A DNA stretch of 26,759 nucleotides from CAZIWJ01 sp964542855 (lineage in GTDB: Bacteria > Bacteroidota > Bacteroidia > Cytophagales > Cyclobacteriaceae), in NCBI GenBank assembly GCA_964542855.1, contig CAZIWJ010000017.1, forward strand, positions 1 to 26,759, given 5' to 3'. Below, in pieces: positions 18,745-26,759 of this stretch. The notes under the pieces were generated by a model. It had not been told where the DNA came from and did no database searches. It saw nothing but the letters and a program-made list of their open reading frames with translations. Made by a program: the position numbers and the translations under genes. How positions within the stretch are numbered: position 1 is the stretch's first letter; each line of letters begins with the position of its first letter.

Positions 18745-18775
18745 CAACAAAAAAGCCTCTCTTTATGAGAGGCTT
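18745..18775 (-). terminator. Terminator of the AraC-type regulator gene
   Basis: A 9-bp perfect stem, AAGCCTCTC (18753-18761) and GAGAGGCTT (18767-18775), has loop TTTAT. The A-run at 18749-18754 gives a U-run only for minus-strand transcripts, so it mainly ends the regulator gene. It may also slow plus-strand transcription from atpC, which has no T-run after the stem. Confidence 0.8.
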
Positions 18776-18821
18776 CGTTCATTGATCAGTATTTTCTTGA
18801 TTCAATACAACAAACAATAGA

Positions 18822-19745
18822 TTAAATATTCATTAGCGATTCCCTGCGGCGCATTTTACCAGCCGGTATACCAAACATCATTTTGAAGCGACGGCAGAAA
18901 TAAGCCGTGTCTTTATACCCTACTTCACGACCAATTTCCCGGATACTCTTTTTAGTAGTACGAAGAAGATGTACAGCATATTCCATTCGCTGGTATTCAA
19001 TGTAGTCCTGTGGGTTAATACCCGTTAGCATTTTGAAGTACTGACCGACGTAATCTTCCGATACATTAGCCACATCAGCAAGAACTTTGTTAGATAGGTC
19101 TCCACCTATGTTATTCTTAATGTAAGCAAAAATTTCAATGAGGCGAGGATCTTTAAAATAGGTGCTGTTTGTAGCAAGTTGCTCAACAAACATACGGTTA
19201 TCCAGGATGTGCCGAATAATTTCTACTACCAAACGCTCATTTGTTAACTTAATTATACGTTCTTTTCCCGGGAGATCGTGATTCACCTCAGACAGGATTT
19301 CATCGATAAGATGAATAATTTTTTCATTGCCTTCTATAACGAAAGGAGGAAGGTCGAGAGAAGCAAAGAAATTTACTGAGTCGAAAACCTTAGCTTCAAA
19401 ATTAATAAAGCTAAAGTTTTCGGCCTGCAGGGTTTTTACATCCGTCGTTTCAAGCGATTGGAAGTACAGTTCGCGATTATTAATAAAATCATCGTTTGAT
19501 AAACTGATTGAGTCGCCACTGCCATAAGTGAGGGTGATTAGCTTTCCACCGGGAATAAACAAAATATTGCCGCCGTTTACAACCTGCTGATCTTTACCAT
19601 ACTTAATCTGACCTCGGTTCAGGATCAGAATAGTATTTTCTACATCGTAGTAGTTTTTAATTGTTACAGGCTGGAGAATCCGGATATTTTTGGACTTAAT
19701 GTAGCGGACACTTAATGACTCGATGATCTTATTATAATCTTCCAT
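18822..19745 (-). CDS. AraC family transcriptional regulator
   Basis: A 307-residue regulator. The N-terminal ~110 residues look like a cupin-type sensor domain (DVENTILILNRGQIKYG, NGGNILFIPGGKLI), and a helical linker follows. The C-terminal ~100 residues are the AraC double helix-turn-helix: DLSNKVLADVANVSEDYVGQ as the first motif, then KKSIREIGREVGYKDTAYFC and RRFKMMFGIPAGKMR as the second, which has the conserved GYxxxxYFxRxFKxxxGxxP pattern. The effector and target genes are unknown. It has its own promoter and terminator, so it is a single-gene unit. The neighbouring acyl-CoA dehydrogenase gene is on the same strand upstream and is a possible target by position only. Confidence 0.92.
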   Translation of the reverse strand: MEDYNKIIESLSVRYIKSKNIRILQPVTIKNYYDVENTILILNRGQIKYGKDQQVVNGGNILFIPGGKLITLTYGSGDSISLSNDDFINNRELYFQSLETTDVKTLQAENFSFINFEAKVFDSVNFFASLDLPPFVIEGNEKIIHLIDEILSEVNHDLPGKERIIKLTNERLVVEIIRHILDNRMFVEQLATNSTYFKDPRLIEIFAYIKNNIGGDLSNKVLADVANVSEDYVGQYFKMLTGINPQDYIEYQRMEYAVHLLRTTKKSIREIGREVGYKDTAYFCRRFKMMFGIPAGKMRRRESLMNI

Positions 19746-19800
19746 GAGTTTGGTGTACTTTTAGATGGGCGATAGTATTGGGAAAATTCAATATTTTAAA

Positions 19801-19830
19801 CAAAAGTAGAAATATAATATAAGTTTGCAA
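19801..19830 (-). promoter_or_regulatory. Promoter of the AraC-type regulator
   Basis: On the minus strand, TTG (complement of 19828-19830) and TACTTTTG (complement of 19801-19808) are separated by 19 bases, matching the TTG / TAnnTTTG consensus exactly. The predicted start near 19795 leaves a ~50-base leader to the ATG at 19745. Confidence 0.65.
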
Positions 19831-19903
19831 ATATTAAATTATAAATCCCAAAGAGCCTTATTTAACGGTTCACATTAAGCGACCAAAGTACAGTTCCATC
19901 AGG

Positions 19904-21043
19904 TTATTTTAATAATTCTCGGGAAATTACAATTTTCTGTATTTCTGAAGTGCCTTCATATATTTGTGTTATTTTGGCATCGCGCATCAGACGTTCTACA
20001 TGATACTCTTTTACGTACCCATAACCCCCATGCACCTGTACGGAATCATTAGCTACTTCCAAGGCTACTTCCGAAGCATAAAGCTTAGCCATGGCACTTT
20101 CTTTGTTGTAAGGTTGTCGGGCGTCTTTCAATGCGGCAGCTTTTAGGCATAGCAGTCGGGCAGTTTCCACTTTCACGGCCATTTCAGCCAGTTTAAAGGC
20201 CACGCCCTGATGCTGATTAATTTCCTTACCGAAAGTTTTACGTTCTTTTGAGTAGTTCACAGCCATTTCCAGCGCACCCGAAGCAATGCCCAGGGCCTGA
20301 GCAGCAATTCCAATTCTGCCGCCATTCAATACCTGCATAGCGAACTTAAATCCAAACCCATCTTCCCCGATACGGTTTTCTTTGGGAACCTTTATGTCGG
20401 TAAACATTAAAGAATGTGTATCAGAACCGCGGATACCCATCTTTTGCTCCTTACGCCCAACTTCAAACCCTTCCATGTTTCGTTCAACAATTAGGCAGTT
20501 AATTCCTTTATGACCCAATTCTCTGTGAGTCTGGGCCATAACCAGGTATACAGAGGCACTGTTTCCATTTGTGATCCAGTTTTTATTGCCATTTAACAGG
20601 TAATGGTCGCCCATGTCATCCGCCGTTGTTTTCTGCTGGGTAGCATCAGAACCTGCTTCTGGTTCAGACAGACAAAATGCACCAATTATTTCACCTTTTG
20701 CCAGGGGCACCAGGTATCTTTCTTTTTGAGCTTCGGTACCATATTTCTCCAGGCCCCAACATACAAGCGAATTGTTCACCGACATGGCTACCGAGGCGGA
20801 AGCATCGATTTTAGACAATTCTTCCATCGCCAGAACGTAAGAAACGGTATCCATGCCGCTTCCCCCGTATTTTGGGTCCACCATCATGCCCATGAAGCCC
20901 AGCTCCCCCATTTTTTTAACTTGTTCGGCCGGGAAAATTTGCTTTTCATCGCGTTCAATTACTCCAGGTAATAACTCTGATTGAGCAAATTCGCGGGCAG
21001 CTTCTCGTACAGCCAGGTGTTCTTCGGTTAATTCAAAGTTCAT
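19904..21043 (-). CDS. Acyl-CoA dehydrogenase
   Basis: A 379-residue flavoenzyme that would introduce the alpha-beta double bond in acyl-CoA. Its length and motifs match short- and medium-chain members. FAD and substrate contacts lie in FCLSEPEAGSDA and NKNWITNG. The catalytic base is Glu363 in QIYEGTSEIQ near the C-terminus, the position used by short/medium-chain dehydrogenases. The VHGGYGY motif is also present. The sequence alone does not separate butyryl-CoA dehydrogenase from branched-chain acyl-CoA dehydrogenases. No electron-transfer flavoprotein genes are nearby. Confidence 0.95.
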   Translation of the reverse strand: MNFELTEEHLAVREAAREFAQSELLPGVIERDEKQIFPAEQVKKMGELGFMGMMVDPKYGGSGMDTVSYVLAMEELSKIDASASVAMSVNNSLVCWGLEKYGTEAQKERYLVPLAKGEIIGAFCLSEPEAGSDATQQKTTADDMGDHYLLNGNKNWITNGNSASVYLVMAQTHRELGHKGINCLIVERNMEGFEVGRKEQKMGIRGSDTHSLMFTDIKVPKENRIGEDGFGFKFAMQVLNGGRIGIAAQALGIASGALEMAVNYSKERKTFGKEINQHQGVAFKLAEMAVKVETARLLCLKAAALKDARQPYNKESAMAKLYASEVALEVANDSVQVHGGYGYVKEYHVERLMRDAKITQIYEGTSEIQKIVISRELLK

Positions 21044-21357
21044 ATTTTTTCATATTTAAGTATTCTGCTTGAATACCGGTTGCAAATATATTGAATTATC
21101 GCAAACCAATCATTCGTACACCAAATGAAGCAAGCATATTTCTAACACTGTATGCTAAGTCCAGTTGCAATATTAACAGTAATGATACTTGTAAAATTCA
21201 ATACTTATAATGCTGAATGTAAGTCAGGGAAATATTACGCCCGGCATTTAATTTCCCGCGCCTCTTAATTTGTAAACGCGAACTGCACTTTTTTCCGGTT
21301 TGCAATTGAACCAGTTACACAGGTAACGCAGGCGTTGAAAATAAGCGCAGCTCGAAG
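21044..21357. other. Intergenic region between two minus-strand genes
   Basis: This stretch holds the acyl-CoA dehydrogenase promoter. It also has two small inverted repeats: AGCATA / TATGCT at 21133-21138 and 21151-21156, and GTTAC / GTAAC at 21314-21327. No gene or RNA is recognised. Confidence 0.4.
21083..21109 (-). promoter_or_regulatory. Likely promoter of the acyl-CoA dehydrogenase gene
   Basis: The minus strand reads TATATTTG (complement of 21083-21090), a perfect TAnnTTTG element. A TTG (complement of 21107-21109) sits 16 bases upstream, a slightly short spacing. The predicted start lies about 35 bases before the ATG at 21043. Confidence 0.5.
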
Positions 21358-21388
21358 AAAGCAGTTAGGTGATAAAAGAAACTGCTTT
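21358..21388 (-). terminator. Possible terminator of the aspartokinase-homoserine dehydrogenase gene
   Basis: A 9-bp perfect stem, AAAGCAGTT (21358-21366) and AACTGCTTT (21380-21388), overlaps the stop codon of the gene (21387-21389). The following minus-strand sequence is TCTTCG, a poor U-run, so termination may be partial. Confidence 0.45.
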
Positions 21389-23867
21389 AACGATCCTGGT
21401 ACAGGTATTTGCCGATACTGATTATTTCAGAAAAAACACCGGCAGCTGTTACTTCTGCACCCGCACCCGGTCCTTTTACCACCAGGGGACGTGTATCGTA
21501 TCGGGCTGTAGTGTAGGAAATGATATTATCACTTCCGGAAAGGGAGTAAAACGGATGGTCCGGACCCACGGACAATAGCTCCACTCTGGCCTTTTCATCT
21601 TCCATAGTGGCAATAAAACGCAGCTTTTTTCCTTCTAATTCAGCTTTTTGTAGTAGCTCTTCAAAATAACTGTCGTTGGCTTCCAGCGCCCGGAAAAAGC
21701 TGTCAGTATCCGGTGCATCCACACAGGCCCCGGGCAGGATGTTTTCGACCCTAACTTCTTCAGGTTCAATTTCAACACCTACTCCCCGGGTTAAGATGAG
21801 GATTTTACGAGCTACGTCCATGCCATTTAGGTCGTCGCGGGGGTCGGGCTCTGTGTAGCCCGCTTCCTTAGCCTCGCGAACTACCTGGCTGAACGGAACC
21901 CCCTTTTTGAATGAATTGAAAATGTAAGACAGCGTTCCGGAAAGTACTCCTTCTATTTTAATAATTTTATCTCCGCTGTCTATAAGGTCCTGCAATACGT
22001 TAATAACGGGTAACCCGGCACCCACATTGGTCTCGAACAAGAAACGGGCCCCTGACTTACGTGCTGCTTCTTTTAGCCGATTGTATTCCTTTTGAGGGCC
22101 AGAGTTGGCTAATTTATTCGGTGTAATTACCGAAATGGAAGACAGCATCACATCGTGGTAATGGTGTGTTACCAGGTTACTGGAAGTGCAGTCGGTAAAA
22201 ATAGAATTGGGCAGGTTCAGCGTTTTCATATTACTTACAAACTCATCGAGGTTGCTGGTTTCGCCCTGTTCCTGGAGTTCAGCTTTCCAGTTTTCCGGAT
22301 CAATGCCCTCTTCATTCATGAGCATGTACGTCCGGTTAGCTAAACCCGTAACCCGAATATCGACCTTGTTATTGGTATAAAGGAAGTGGCGCTGCCGGGC
22401 AATTTGCTGAAGAAGGGTATTGCCAATGAGGCCCGGACCAACAAGGAATACGTTGAGGGTACGAATTTCTTCCAGGAAAAAAGCTTCATGAAGAATATTA
22501 ACCGTTTTTGAAAGGTTATGCTGGCGTATAATGAAGGATAGGTTTACCTCGGAAGAGCCCTGGGCGATAGCTCTGATATTTACTCCGTTCCTTCCTAATG
22601 TGCTAAACAGCTTACCCGAAACCCCGGTGGTCTGACGCATATTCTCGCCAATGATGGCTACAATAGAAAGCCCGACTTCTACTTTGGGTTTATCAATTTT
22701 ACCACTTTTAATTTCCTGCTCAAATGCTTCAGCCATAGCTAGTTGCGCAGTTTGGTAATGTTCAGGGTCAATAGCAATTGATATATTGTGCTCGGAAGAG
22801 GCCTGGGTGATGAGTATAACATTGATATTATAAGTAGCCATGGCCGCAAATAGTCGTTGAGAAATGCCGGGTACACCAACCATGCCACTACCCTCCAGGC
22901 TGATGAGGGCAATTTCGGAAATAGATGAAATACCCTTCACCGACTGCCATTTTTGCTTATTTGCGTTTTTATCAGTTGTGCGGGTAATAAGAGTACCTTT
23001 AAAATCAGTGTTAAAGGTATTTCGAATGCGAAGTGGAACGTTTCGTTCCATTACCGGAAGCATGGTGGGAGGATAGATGACTTTAGCACCGAAATGCGAC
23101 ATTTCCATGGCTTCCAGGTACGTCATGCTATGCAACGAGTAGGCACGGCTTACCTGCCTGGGGTCAGCGGTCATTACCCCGTCAACGTCGGTCCAGATTT
23201 CAATTTCCTCAGCATCGAGGGCCGCCCCGAACAGAGAAGCGGTGTAATCAGATCCACCTCTGCCCAGCGTTGTAGTTTCATTATCCAGGGTGCTGGAAAC
23301 AAAACCAGTAATAACGTGCAGGGCCGGGTGTTGCTCCAGGTAACGGGCAATATTGGTGAAGGTATCGGGCAGAATAACCTTTGCACTGCCGAACTGGTTA
23401 TCAGTTTTAACTACCTTGCGTGCATCGAGGTACTCCGAAGGAATTGTTTGCGTTTTCAGGTACTGGCTCACCAGGTAGGCCGCACAACGCTCGCCAAAGC
23501 TAAGTACCAGGTCGCGGGTTCTCAGGGAACACTCACGAAGTAAAAATATGCCGTGTAACAATTCTTCCAGTTCATTGAAGTGCCCTTTTAGAAAGGCAAA
23601 TACGCTGCTTTGCTGCTGGGCAGGAATAAGCCCGCGCACTATCTCATAATGACGCTCTTCCAAAGATTTAAATTGTTGCTGGTAGGTTTCTTCCCCGGCA
23701 GCGGCTAACTCACTAAGGTTTACCAGGTTATCGGTAACTCCTTTTAACGCTGATACTACTACACAACAAGGTTGATTCTTCTGATGATAGCTGAGGATAA
23801 TTGCACCGGCCTGTTCAATGCAGTTTGCATCGGCGATGGAGGATCCACCAAACTTAAGAACTTTCAT
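21387..23867 (-). CDS. thrA: Bifunctional aspartokinase / homoserine dehydrogenase
   Basis: A fusion of 826 residues catalysing the first and third steps from aspartate to homoserine, for threonine and methionine. The N-terminal kinase starts MKVLKFGGSSIADA and includes TLGRGGSDYTA and TDVDGVMTADPR. Two ACT-type regulatory stretches follow (ISEIALISLEGSGMVG, and VEVGLSIVAIIGENMRQTTG), normally the feedback sites for threonine. The dehydrogenase part begins near residue 470 with a Rossmann loop, VFLVGPGLIGNT, and carries GVLSGTLSYIFNSF and YTEPDPRDDLNG. The length matches E. coli ThrA (820). No thrB or thrC is adjacent, so the pathway genes are dispersed. It is divergent from rpmH. Confidence 0.97.
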   Translation of the reverse strand: MKVLKFGGSSIADANCIEQAGAIILSYHQKNQPCCVVVSALKGVTDNLVNLSELAAAGEETYQQQFKSLEERHYEIVRGLIPAQQQSSVFAFLKGHFNELEELLHGIFLLRECSLRTRDLVLSFGERCAAYLVSQYLKTQTIPSEYLDARKVVKTDNQFGSAKVILPDTFTNIARYLEQHPALHVITGFVSSTLDNETTTLGRGGSDYTASLFGAALDAEEIEIWTDVDGVMTADPRQVSRAYSLHSMTYLEAMEMSHFGAKVIYPPTMLPVMERNVPLRIRNTFNTDFKGTLITRTTDKNANKQKWQSVKGISSISEIALISLEGSGMVGVPGISQRLFAAMATYNINVILITQASSEHNISIAIDPEHYQTAQLAMAEAFEQEIKSGKIDKPKVEVGLSIVAIIGENMRQTTGVSGKLFSTLGRNGVNIRAIAQGSSEVNLSFIIRQHNLSKTVNILHEAFFLEEIRTLNVFLVGPGLIGNTLLQQIARQRHFLYTNNKVDIRVTGLANRTYMLMNEEGIDPENWKAELQEQGETSNLDEFVSNMKTLNLPNSIFTDCTSSNLVTHHYHDVMLSSISVITPNKLANSGPQKEYNRLKEAARKSGARFLFETNVGAGLPVINVLQDLIDSGDKIIKIEGVLSGTLSYIFNSFKKGVPFSQVVREAKEAGYTEPDPRDDLNGMDVARKILILTRGVGVEIEPEEVRVENILPGACVDAPDTDSFFRALEANDSYFEELLQKAELEGKKLRFIATMEDEKARVELLSVGPDHPFYSLSGSDNIISYTTARYDTRPLVVKGPGAGAEVTAAGVFSEIISIGKYLYQDR

Positions 23868-23959
23868 GGTTGGTTTTTAGTCGATTACTGGCTGCAAATT
23901 AAACAGGTTAAATTAAAATGGCGAACCAGGACGATTTATAAATATCGGCAGAAATATAC

Positions 23960-23990
23960 TTGTTATTGCATGCGACAAGTTATATATTTG
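23960..23990 (+). promoter_or_regulatory. Promoter of rpmH (Bacteroidota type)
   Basis: TTG (23960-23962), a 20-base spacer and TATATTTG (23983-23990) match the consensus exactly. Transcription would start near 23997, about 18 bases before the rpmH ATG, giving a short leader and probably driving rpmH, rnpA and the protease gene together. Confidence 0.65.
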
Positions 23991-24014
23991 CAGCCCTATT
24001 AAAGAAAGAGCGAT

Positions 24015-24173
24015 ATGAAACGTACATTTCAACCATCACAGCGTAAGAGAAAAAACAAGCACGGGTTCCGTAGCCGCATGGCTTCTGCCGATGGCAGAGC
24101 AGTATTGGCGCGCAGAAGGGCGAAAGGACGAAAGAAACTTTCGGTATCCGATGAACCCAAACATAAGCGTTAA
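24015..24173 (+). CDS. rpmH: 50S ribosomal protein L34
   Basis: A 52-residue basic protein of the large ribosomal subunit. The hallmark is MKRTFQPSQRKRKNKHGF, then SRMASADGRAVLARRRAKGR, which matches L34 almost residue for residue. The tail (KKLSVSDEPKHKR) is a few residues longer than the 44-46 of E. coli, as is usual in Bacteroidota. rnpA follows after 31 bases, the nearly universal gene order. The promoter at 23960-23990 lies directly upstream. Confidence 0.97.
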   Translation: MKRTFQPSQRKRKNKHGFRSRMASADGRAVLARRRAKGRKKLSVSDEPKHKR

Positions 24174-24204
24174 GCCATAAGTTTTCTTCAGGCTTTCCTT
24201 TCGC

Positions 24205-24603
24205 ATGAGCCAGTTTCCCAATAATAAATTCAGGCGACAGGAAAGGCTAAAAAGCAAACGCCTTATTGGTCTGCTTTTCAAACGTGGAAAGGTAACCAAA
24301 TTATACCCATTCCGAATCATCACCCTGCCTGTTCCCGAAGGCGACCGTTCAGCCTCAGCTTCTCATCAGGTGCTTTTCAGTGTTCCTAAACGAAACTTCA
24401 GGAAAGCAGTACAGCGAAACCGCATCAAGAGACAGATGCGGGAAGCTTATCGGATAAATAAGTACCGAATAACTTACAAGGAACAACGCAGCGTTCCTTT
24501 TCTCATTGCATATATCTATATTGCTAAAGAGGCTCACCCTTACAGCCTAATAGAAGAGAAAATAATTGTGTCTCTCGATCGTTTAATAGATTCAAACCTG
24601 TAA
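24205..24603 (+). CDS. rnpA: Ribonuclease P protein component
   Basis: RnpA is the protein subunit that helps the RNase P RNA remove 5' leaders from tRNA precursors. It has 132 residues, near the usual 110-130. The conserved RNA-binding signature is VQRNRIKRQMREAYR (the RNR motif). The N-terminus has the expected RRQERLKSKRLIGLLFKRG, where family members typically recognise the tRNA leader, and VLFSVPKRNFRKA precedes the RNR motif. It starts 31 bases after rpmH, and the protease gene begins 15 bases beyond its stop, so the three genes probably form one operon. Confidence 0.95.
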   Translation: MSQFPNNKFRRQERLKSKRLIGLLFKRGKVTKLYPFRIITLPVPEGDRSASASHQVLFSVPKRNFRKAVQRNRIKRQMREAYRINKYRITYKEQRSVPFLIAYIYIAKEAHPYSLIEEKIIVSLDRLIDSNL

Positions 24604-24618
24604 CAAATTTATTTGAGC

Positions 24619-26283
24619 ATGCCATTAAAGAAATACGCAAAGCGTACAATACTGCTAGCCCTGGTAGTTACGGTTGGCTTATTTGCCTTTAAAGACCCCG
24701 GCGACAAGTACTTCGCAATCGCCAAAAACATGGATATATTCGCCACCCTCTTCAAGGAAGTTAATACCTATTACGTAGATGAGGTGAACCCGAACAAGTT
24801 AATGAAAACGGGTATAGAAGCGATGCTGAAGTCGCTCGACCCTTACACCAACTACATACCGGAAGATGATATAGAAGATTACCGCACCATGACTACTGGT
24901 CAGTACGGCGGAATAGGTTCTATTATCGGTACCCGAAACGGCAACCCTATGATCCTGATGCCTTACTCCGGCTCACCAGCCGATAAGAGTGGACTCAAAA
25001 TTGGTGACGTAATTAAATCTGTTGACGGAATTGACGTTACTGACAAGGGCGTGGAAGATATCAGTAAACTACTTAAAGGCCAGGCCCGAACTGATTTAAC
25101 CATTAATATTCAACGGTACGGCGAAGATGATGAGCAAACCATTGAGCTAACCCGCGAACGCATCACCATTGATAATATACCTTACTTTGGTATGGTGAAT
25201 GATAACATTGGTTACATCCGACTGGCCAACTTTACAACTGGTGCCGGCAGAGAAGTTGAAAATGCACTGAAAGACCTGAAAAAGGAAGGAGCCGAAAAAA
25301 TTGTGTTCGATTTAAGGGGTAACCCCGGTGGGTTGCTCAGTGAAGCAGTTAACGTATCGAACGTGTTTGTAGATAAAGGTAAGGAGATTGTGAGTACCAA
25401 AGGAAAAGTAACTGACTGGAATAAAACCTACCGGGCCTTGAACGGAGCGGTAGATACAGAAATTCCGGTAGCAGTACTTACCAGTAGCCGAAGCGCTTCG
25501 GCAGCTGAAATTGTTTCGGGTGTTATTCAGGACTATGATCGTGGTGTATTGATAGGCAACAAAACATTTGGTAAAGGATTGGTACAGGCCACCCGCCCAC
25601 TTACTTACAACGCCCAGCTTAAAATTACTACAGCAAAGTATTACATCCCCAGTGGTCGTTGTATCCAGGCCATCGATTACAGCAACCGCTCTGAAGATGG
25701 TAGTGTAGGAAAAATACCCGATTCACTCAAGGTGGAATTCAAAACTATTAATAATGAGCGGACGGTTTACGACGGTGGTGGAATTGACCCGGATATAGAA
25801 GTAGAAGGCAAGAGCCTGGCACCGATAACGATAAGCCTGCTTACTAAGAACCTGATTTTCGACTATGCCACGGAGTATTATTATACCCGGGAAGCATTAA
25901 AGGATCCTAAAAGCTTTACAGTTAATGATGCTGAATACAGTAAGTTTGTAAACTGGCTGTCAGATAAGGAGTACGATTACACCACACGGGTAGAGCATAA
26001 CATCGACGACCTCATCAAAGCAGCAAAAAATGAAAAATACTACGATGCCATTGAAGAGCGGATAGAAGCGCTGCGGGAAAAGGTTAAGCATAATAAGGAA
26101 ACTGATCTGCAAACATTCAAAGAAGAGATTGTAGAGCAACTTGAGGAAGAGTTAGCCTCCCGCTATTTCCTTCAAGAAGGAACTACAGAAGCTTCTTTCG
26201 ACGATGATCCGGTAATTCTGGAAGCCGTTAGTGTACTGGAAGATACGGAACGCTACAACAGCATCCTTCAGGGCTCAATCTGA
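24619..26283 (+). CDS. Carboxy-terminal processing protease (S41 family, PDZ domain)
   Basis: A 554-residue envelope protease of the CtpA/Prc type. It has an N-terminal membrane or signal segment (ILLALVVTVGLFAF, residues 11-24), a helical region, a PDZ domain (about 90-170; GSPADKSGLKIGDVIKSVDG), and the S41 core with FDLRGNPGG and the catalytic serine Ser294 in SRSASAAE and lysine Lys319 in TFGKG, 25 residues apart as in E. coli Prc. A C-terminal ~150-residue charged helical region is longer than in minimal Ctp enzymes. I start at the ATG (24619) instead of the TTG six bases upstream. It follows rnpA and is closed by a strong terminator. Confidence 0.95.
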   Translation: MPLKKYAKRTILLALVVTVGLFAFKDPGDKYFAIAKNMDIFATLFKEVNTYYVDEVNPNKLMKTGIEAMLKSLDPYTNYIPEDDIEDYRTMTTGQYGGIGSIIGTRNGNPMILMPYSGSPADKSGLKIGDVIKSVDGIDVTDKGVEDISKLLKGQARTDLTINIQRYGEDDEQTIELTRERITIDNIPYFGMVNDNIGYIRLANFTTGAGREVENALKDLKKEGAEKIVFDLRGNPGGLLSEAVNVSNVFVDKGKEIVSTKGKVTDWNKTYRALNGAVDTEIPVAVLTSSRSASAAEIVSGVIQDYDRGVLIGNKTFGKGLVQATRPLTYNAQLKITTAKYYIPSGRCIQAIDYSNRSEDGSVGKIPDSLKVEFKTINNERTVYDGGGIDPDIEVEGKSLAPITISLLTKNLIFDYATEYYYTREALKDPKSFTVNDAEYSKFVNWLSDKEYDYTTRVEHNIDDLIKAAKNEKYYDAIEERIEALREKVKHNKETDLQTFKEEIVEQLEEELASRYFLQEGTTEASFDDDPVILEAVSVLEDTERYNSILQGSI

Positions 26284-26308
26284 TTGGTCGTAAAACTAAC
26301 TGATTTAC

Positions 26309-26338
26309 AAAGCCGGAACGCAATTCCGGCTTTTTTTG
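26309..26338 (+). terminator. Rho-independent terminator of the rpmH-rnpA-protease operon
   Basis: A perfect 8-bp GC-rich stem, AGCCGGAA (26311-26318) and TTCCGGCT (26324-26331), has loop CGCAA and runs into seven T residues. It lies 27 bases after the protease stop codon. Confidence 0.92.
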
Positions 26339-26363
26339 TAAAAGCCACACACTAATTCATTTG
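26336..26363 (+). promoter_or_regulatory. Weak promoter candidate for the last gene
   Basis: TTG (26336-26338) and TTCATTTG (26356-26363), with a 17-base spacer, match the Bacteroidota consensus except for one base (second position of TAnnTTTG). It overlaps the end of the terminator. The predicted leader would be about 20 bases. Confidence 0.35.
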
Positions 26364-26390
26364 CGCGGGTGTTAGCAAGAAAAAGATGTT

Positions 26391-26759
26391 ATGTTCCTGA
26401 AACCACTACTGCTAACGAGCTTCTTTTCCCTCATTACAGGAGCATCATATGCTCAACTGTATTATAAACTGGATATTCCGGTGCGGGCAGAAGGCAGAGT
26501 GTTGCAAAATGCATGGGCAGGTGGAATTAATGCTGCCCAACACAGCAGCATTGATTTAAATGGTGACGGAACGCAAGACTGGGTGATATTTGATCGCACC
26601 ACTAACAAAGCCAGTACCTTCATTTACCAGAACAGTACCTATGTTTACCATCCTGGTTTTGAATATACCCTTCCTGAAGATATCGACGGCTGGCTAATAC
26701 TCAAAGATTATAATCTGGACGGCAGAAAAGACTTATTTACCAACTCCGCGTTGGGAGGA
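26391..26759 (+). CDS. Exported FG-GAP/VCBS-repeat protein, partial
   Basis: The first 123 codons of a gene that runs off the right edge. A signal peptide (MFLKPLLLTSFFSLITGASYAQ) is followed by a segment with two calcium-binding-type motifs, DLNGDGTQDWVIFD and DYNLDGRKDLF, about 45 residues apart. That spacing and pattern are those of FG-GAP or VCBS repeats, which form a beta-propeller on secreted or surface proteins. Bacteroidota proteins of this type often end in a type IX secretion signal; that cannot be seen here. No function can be assigned. Confidence 0.75.
   Translation, partial: MFLKPLLLTSFFSLITGASYAQLYYKLDIPVRAEGRVLQNAWAGGINAAQHSSIDLNGDGTQDWVIFDRTTNKASTFIYQNSTYVYHPGFEYTLPEDIDGWLILKDYNLDGRKDLFTNSALGG

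Noticed and set aside
22953..23543. Plus-strand open frame of 196 codons inside the aspartokinase-homoserine dehydrogenase gene
   Set aside because: Antisense to strongly conserved kinase motifs; no independent protein features or promoter.

Overview
The window looks like chromosomal DNA of a Bacteroidota species, probably of the Cytophagales. Start codons mostly lack a Shine-Dalgarno sequence. Several intergenic regions carry the phylum's TTG / TAnnTTTG promoter signature. The gene set includes DUF4286, DUF4834 and DUF5916 proteins, Bat-type genes, an aspartokinase-homoserine dehydrogenase fusion, an atpD-atpC pair standing apart from other ATP synthase genes, and an rpmH-rnpA-ctp cluster. 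I see no rRNA, tRNA, insertion sequence, prophage or CRISPR array, and the content is mostly housekeeping.

Layout. Positions 1-4629: hemH with a strong terminator, a DUF4286 gene, a convergent GNAT acetyltransferase, and a 696-residue exported protein of unknown function built from five tandem repeats. Positions 4638-8776, all minus strand: a small exported basic protein, deoC, an acylphosphatase-like gene, a DUF58 gene, a membrane-anchored Bat-associated protein and batA. From deoC onward these genes overlap or lie a few bases apart. Positions 9145-10592: a cystathionine gamma-synthase/lyase family gene followed by a YciI-like gene. Positions 10641-12869, minus: a DUF5916 outer-membrane protein. 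Positions 13058-16152: carB, encoding a short form without the C-terminal regulatory domain, and a DUF4834 gene. Then comes a 745-base stretch without an intact gene that may hold a gene remnant and ends in a good atpD promoter. Positions 16898-18672: atpD-atpC. Positions 18822-23867, minus: an AraC-type regulator, an acyl-CoA dehydrogenase and the aspartokinase-homoserine dehydrogenase. Positions 24015-26283: rpmH, rnpA and a carboxy-terminal processing protease, closed by a strong terminator. The last gene is a partial exported FG-GAP/VCBS-type protein running off the right edge.

How the genes relate. The most system-like unit is the minus-strand run at 4638-8435. It holds part of a Bat locus (DUF58, an anchored accessory protein and BatA) but no MoxR ATPase on its upstream side and no BatB, BatC or BatD before it ends. 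Instead it is joined to deoC through an acylphosphatase-like protein whose catalytic arginine position is lysine. The most novel single protein is the five-repeat exported one at 2557-4629. I found no clear defence, mobile or biosynthetic island. The remaining points of interest are domain-level variants (CarB, AtpC, AtpD, HemH), the possible remnant upstream of atpD, and well-resolved promoters and terminators.
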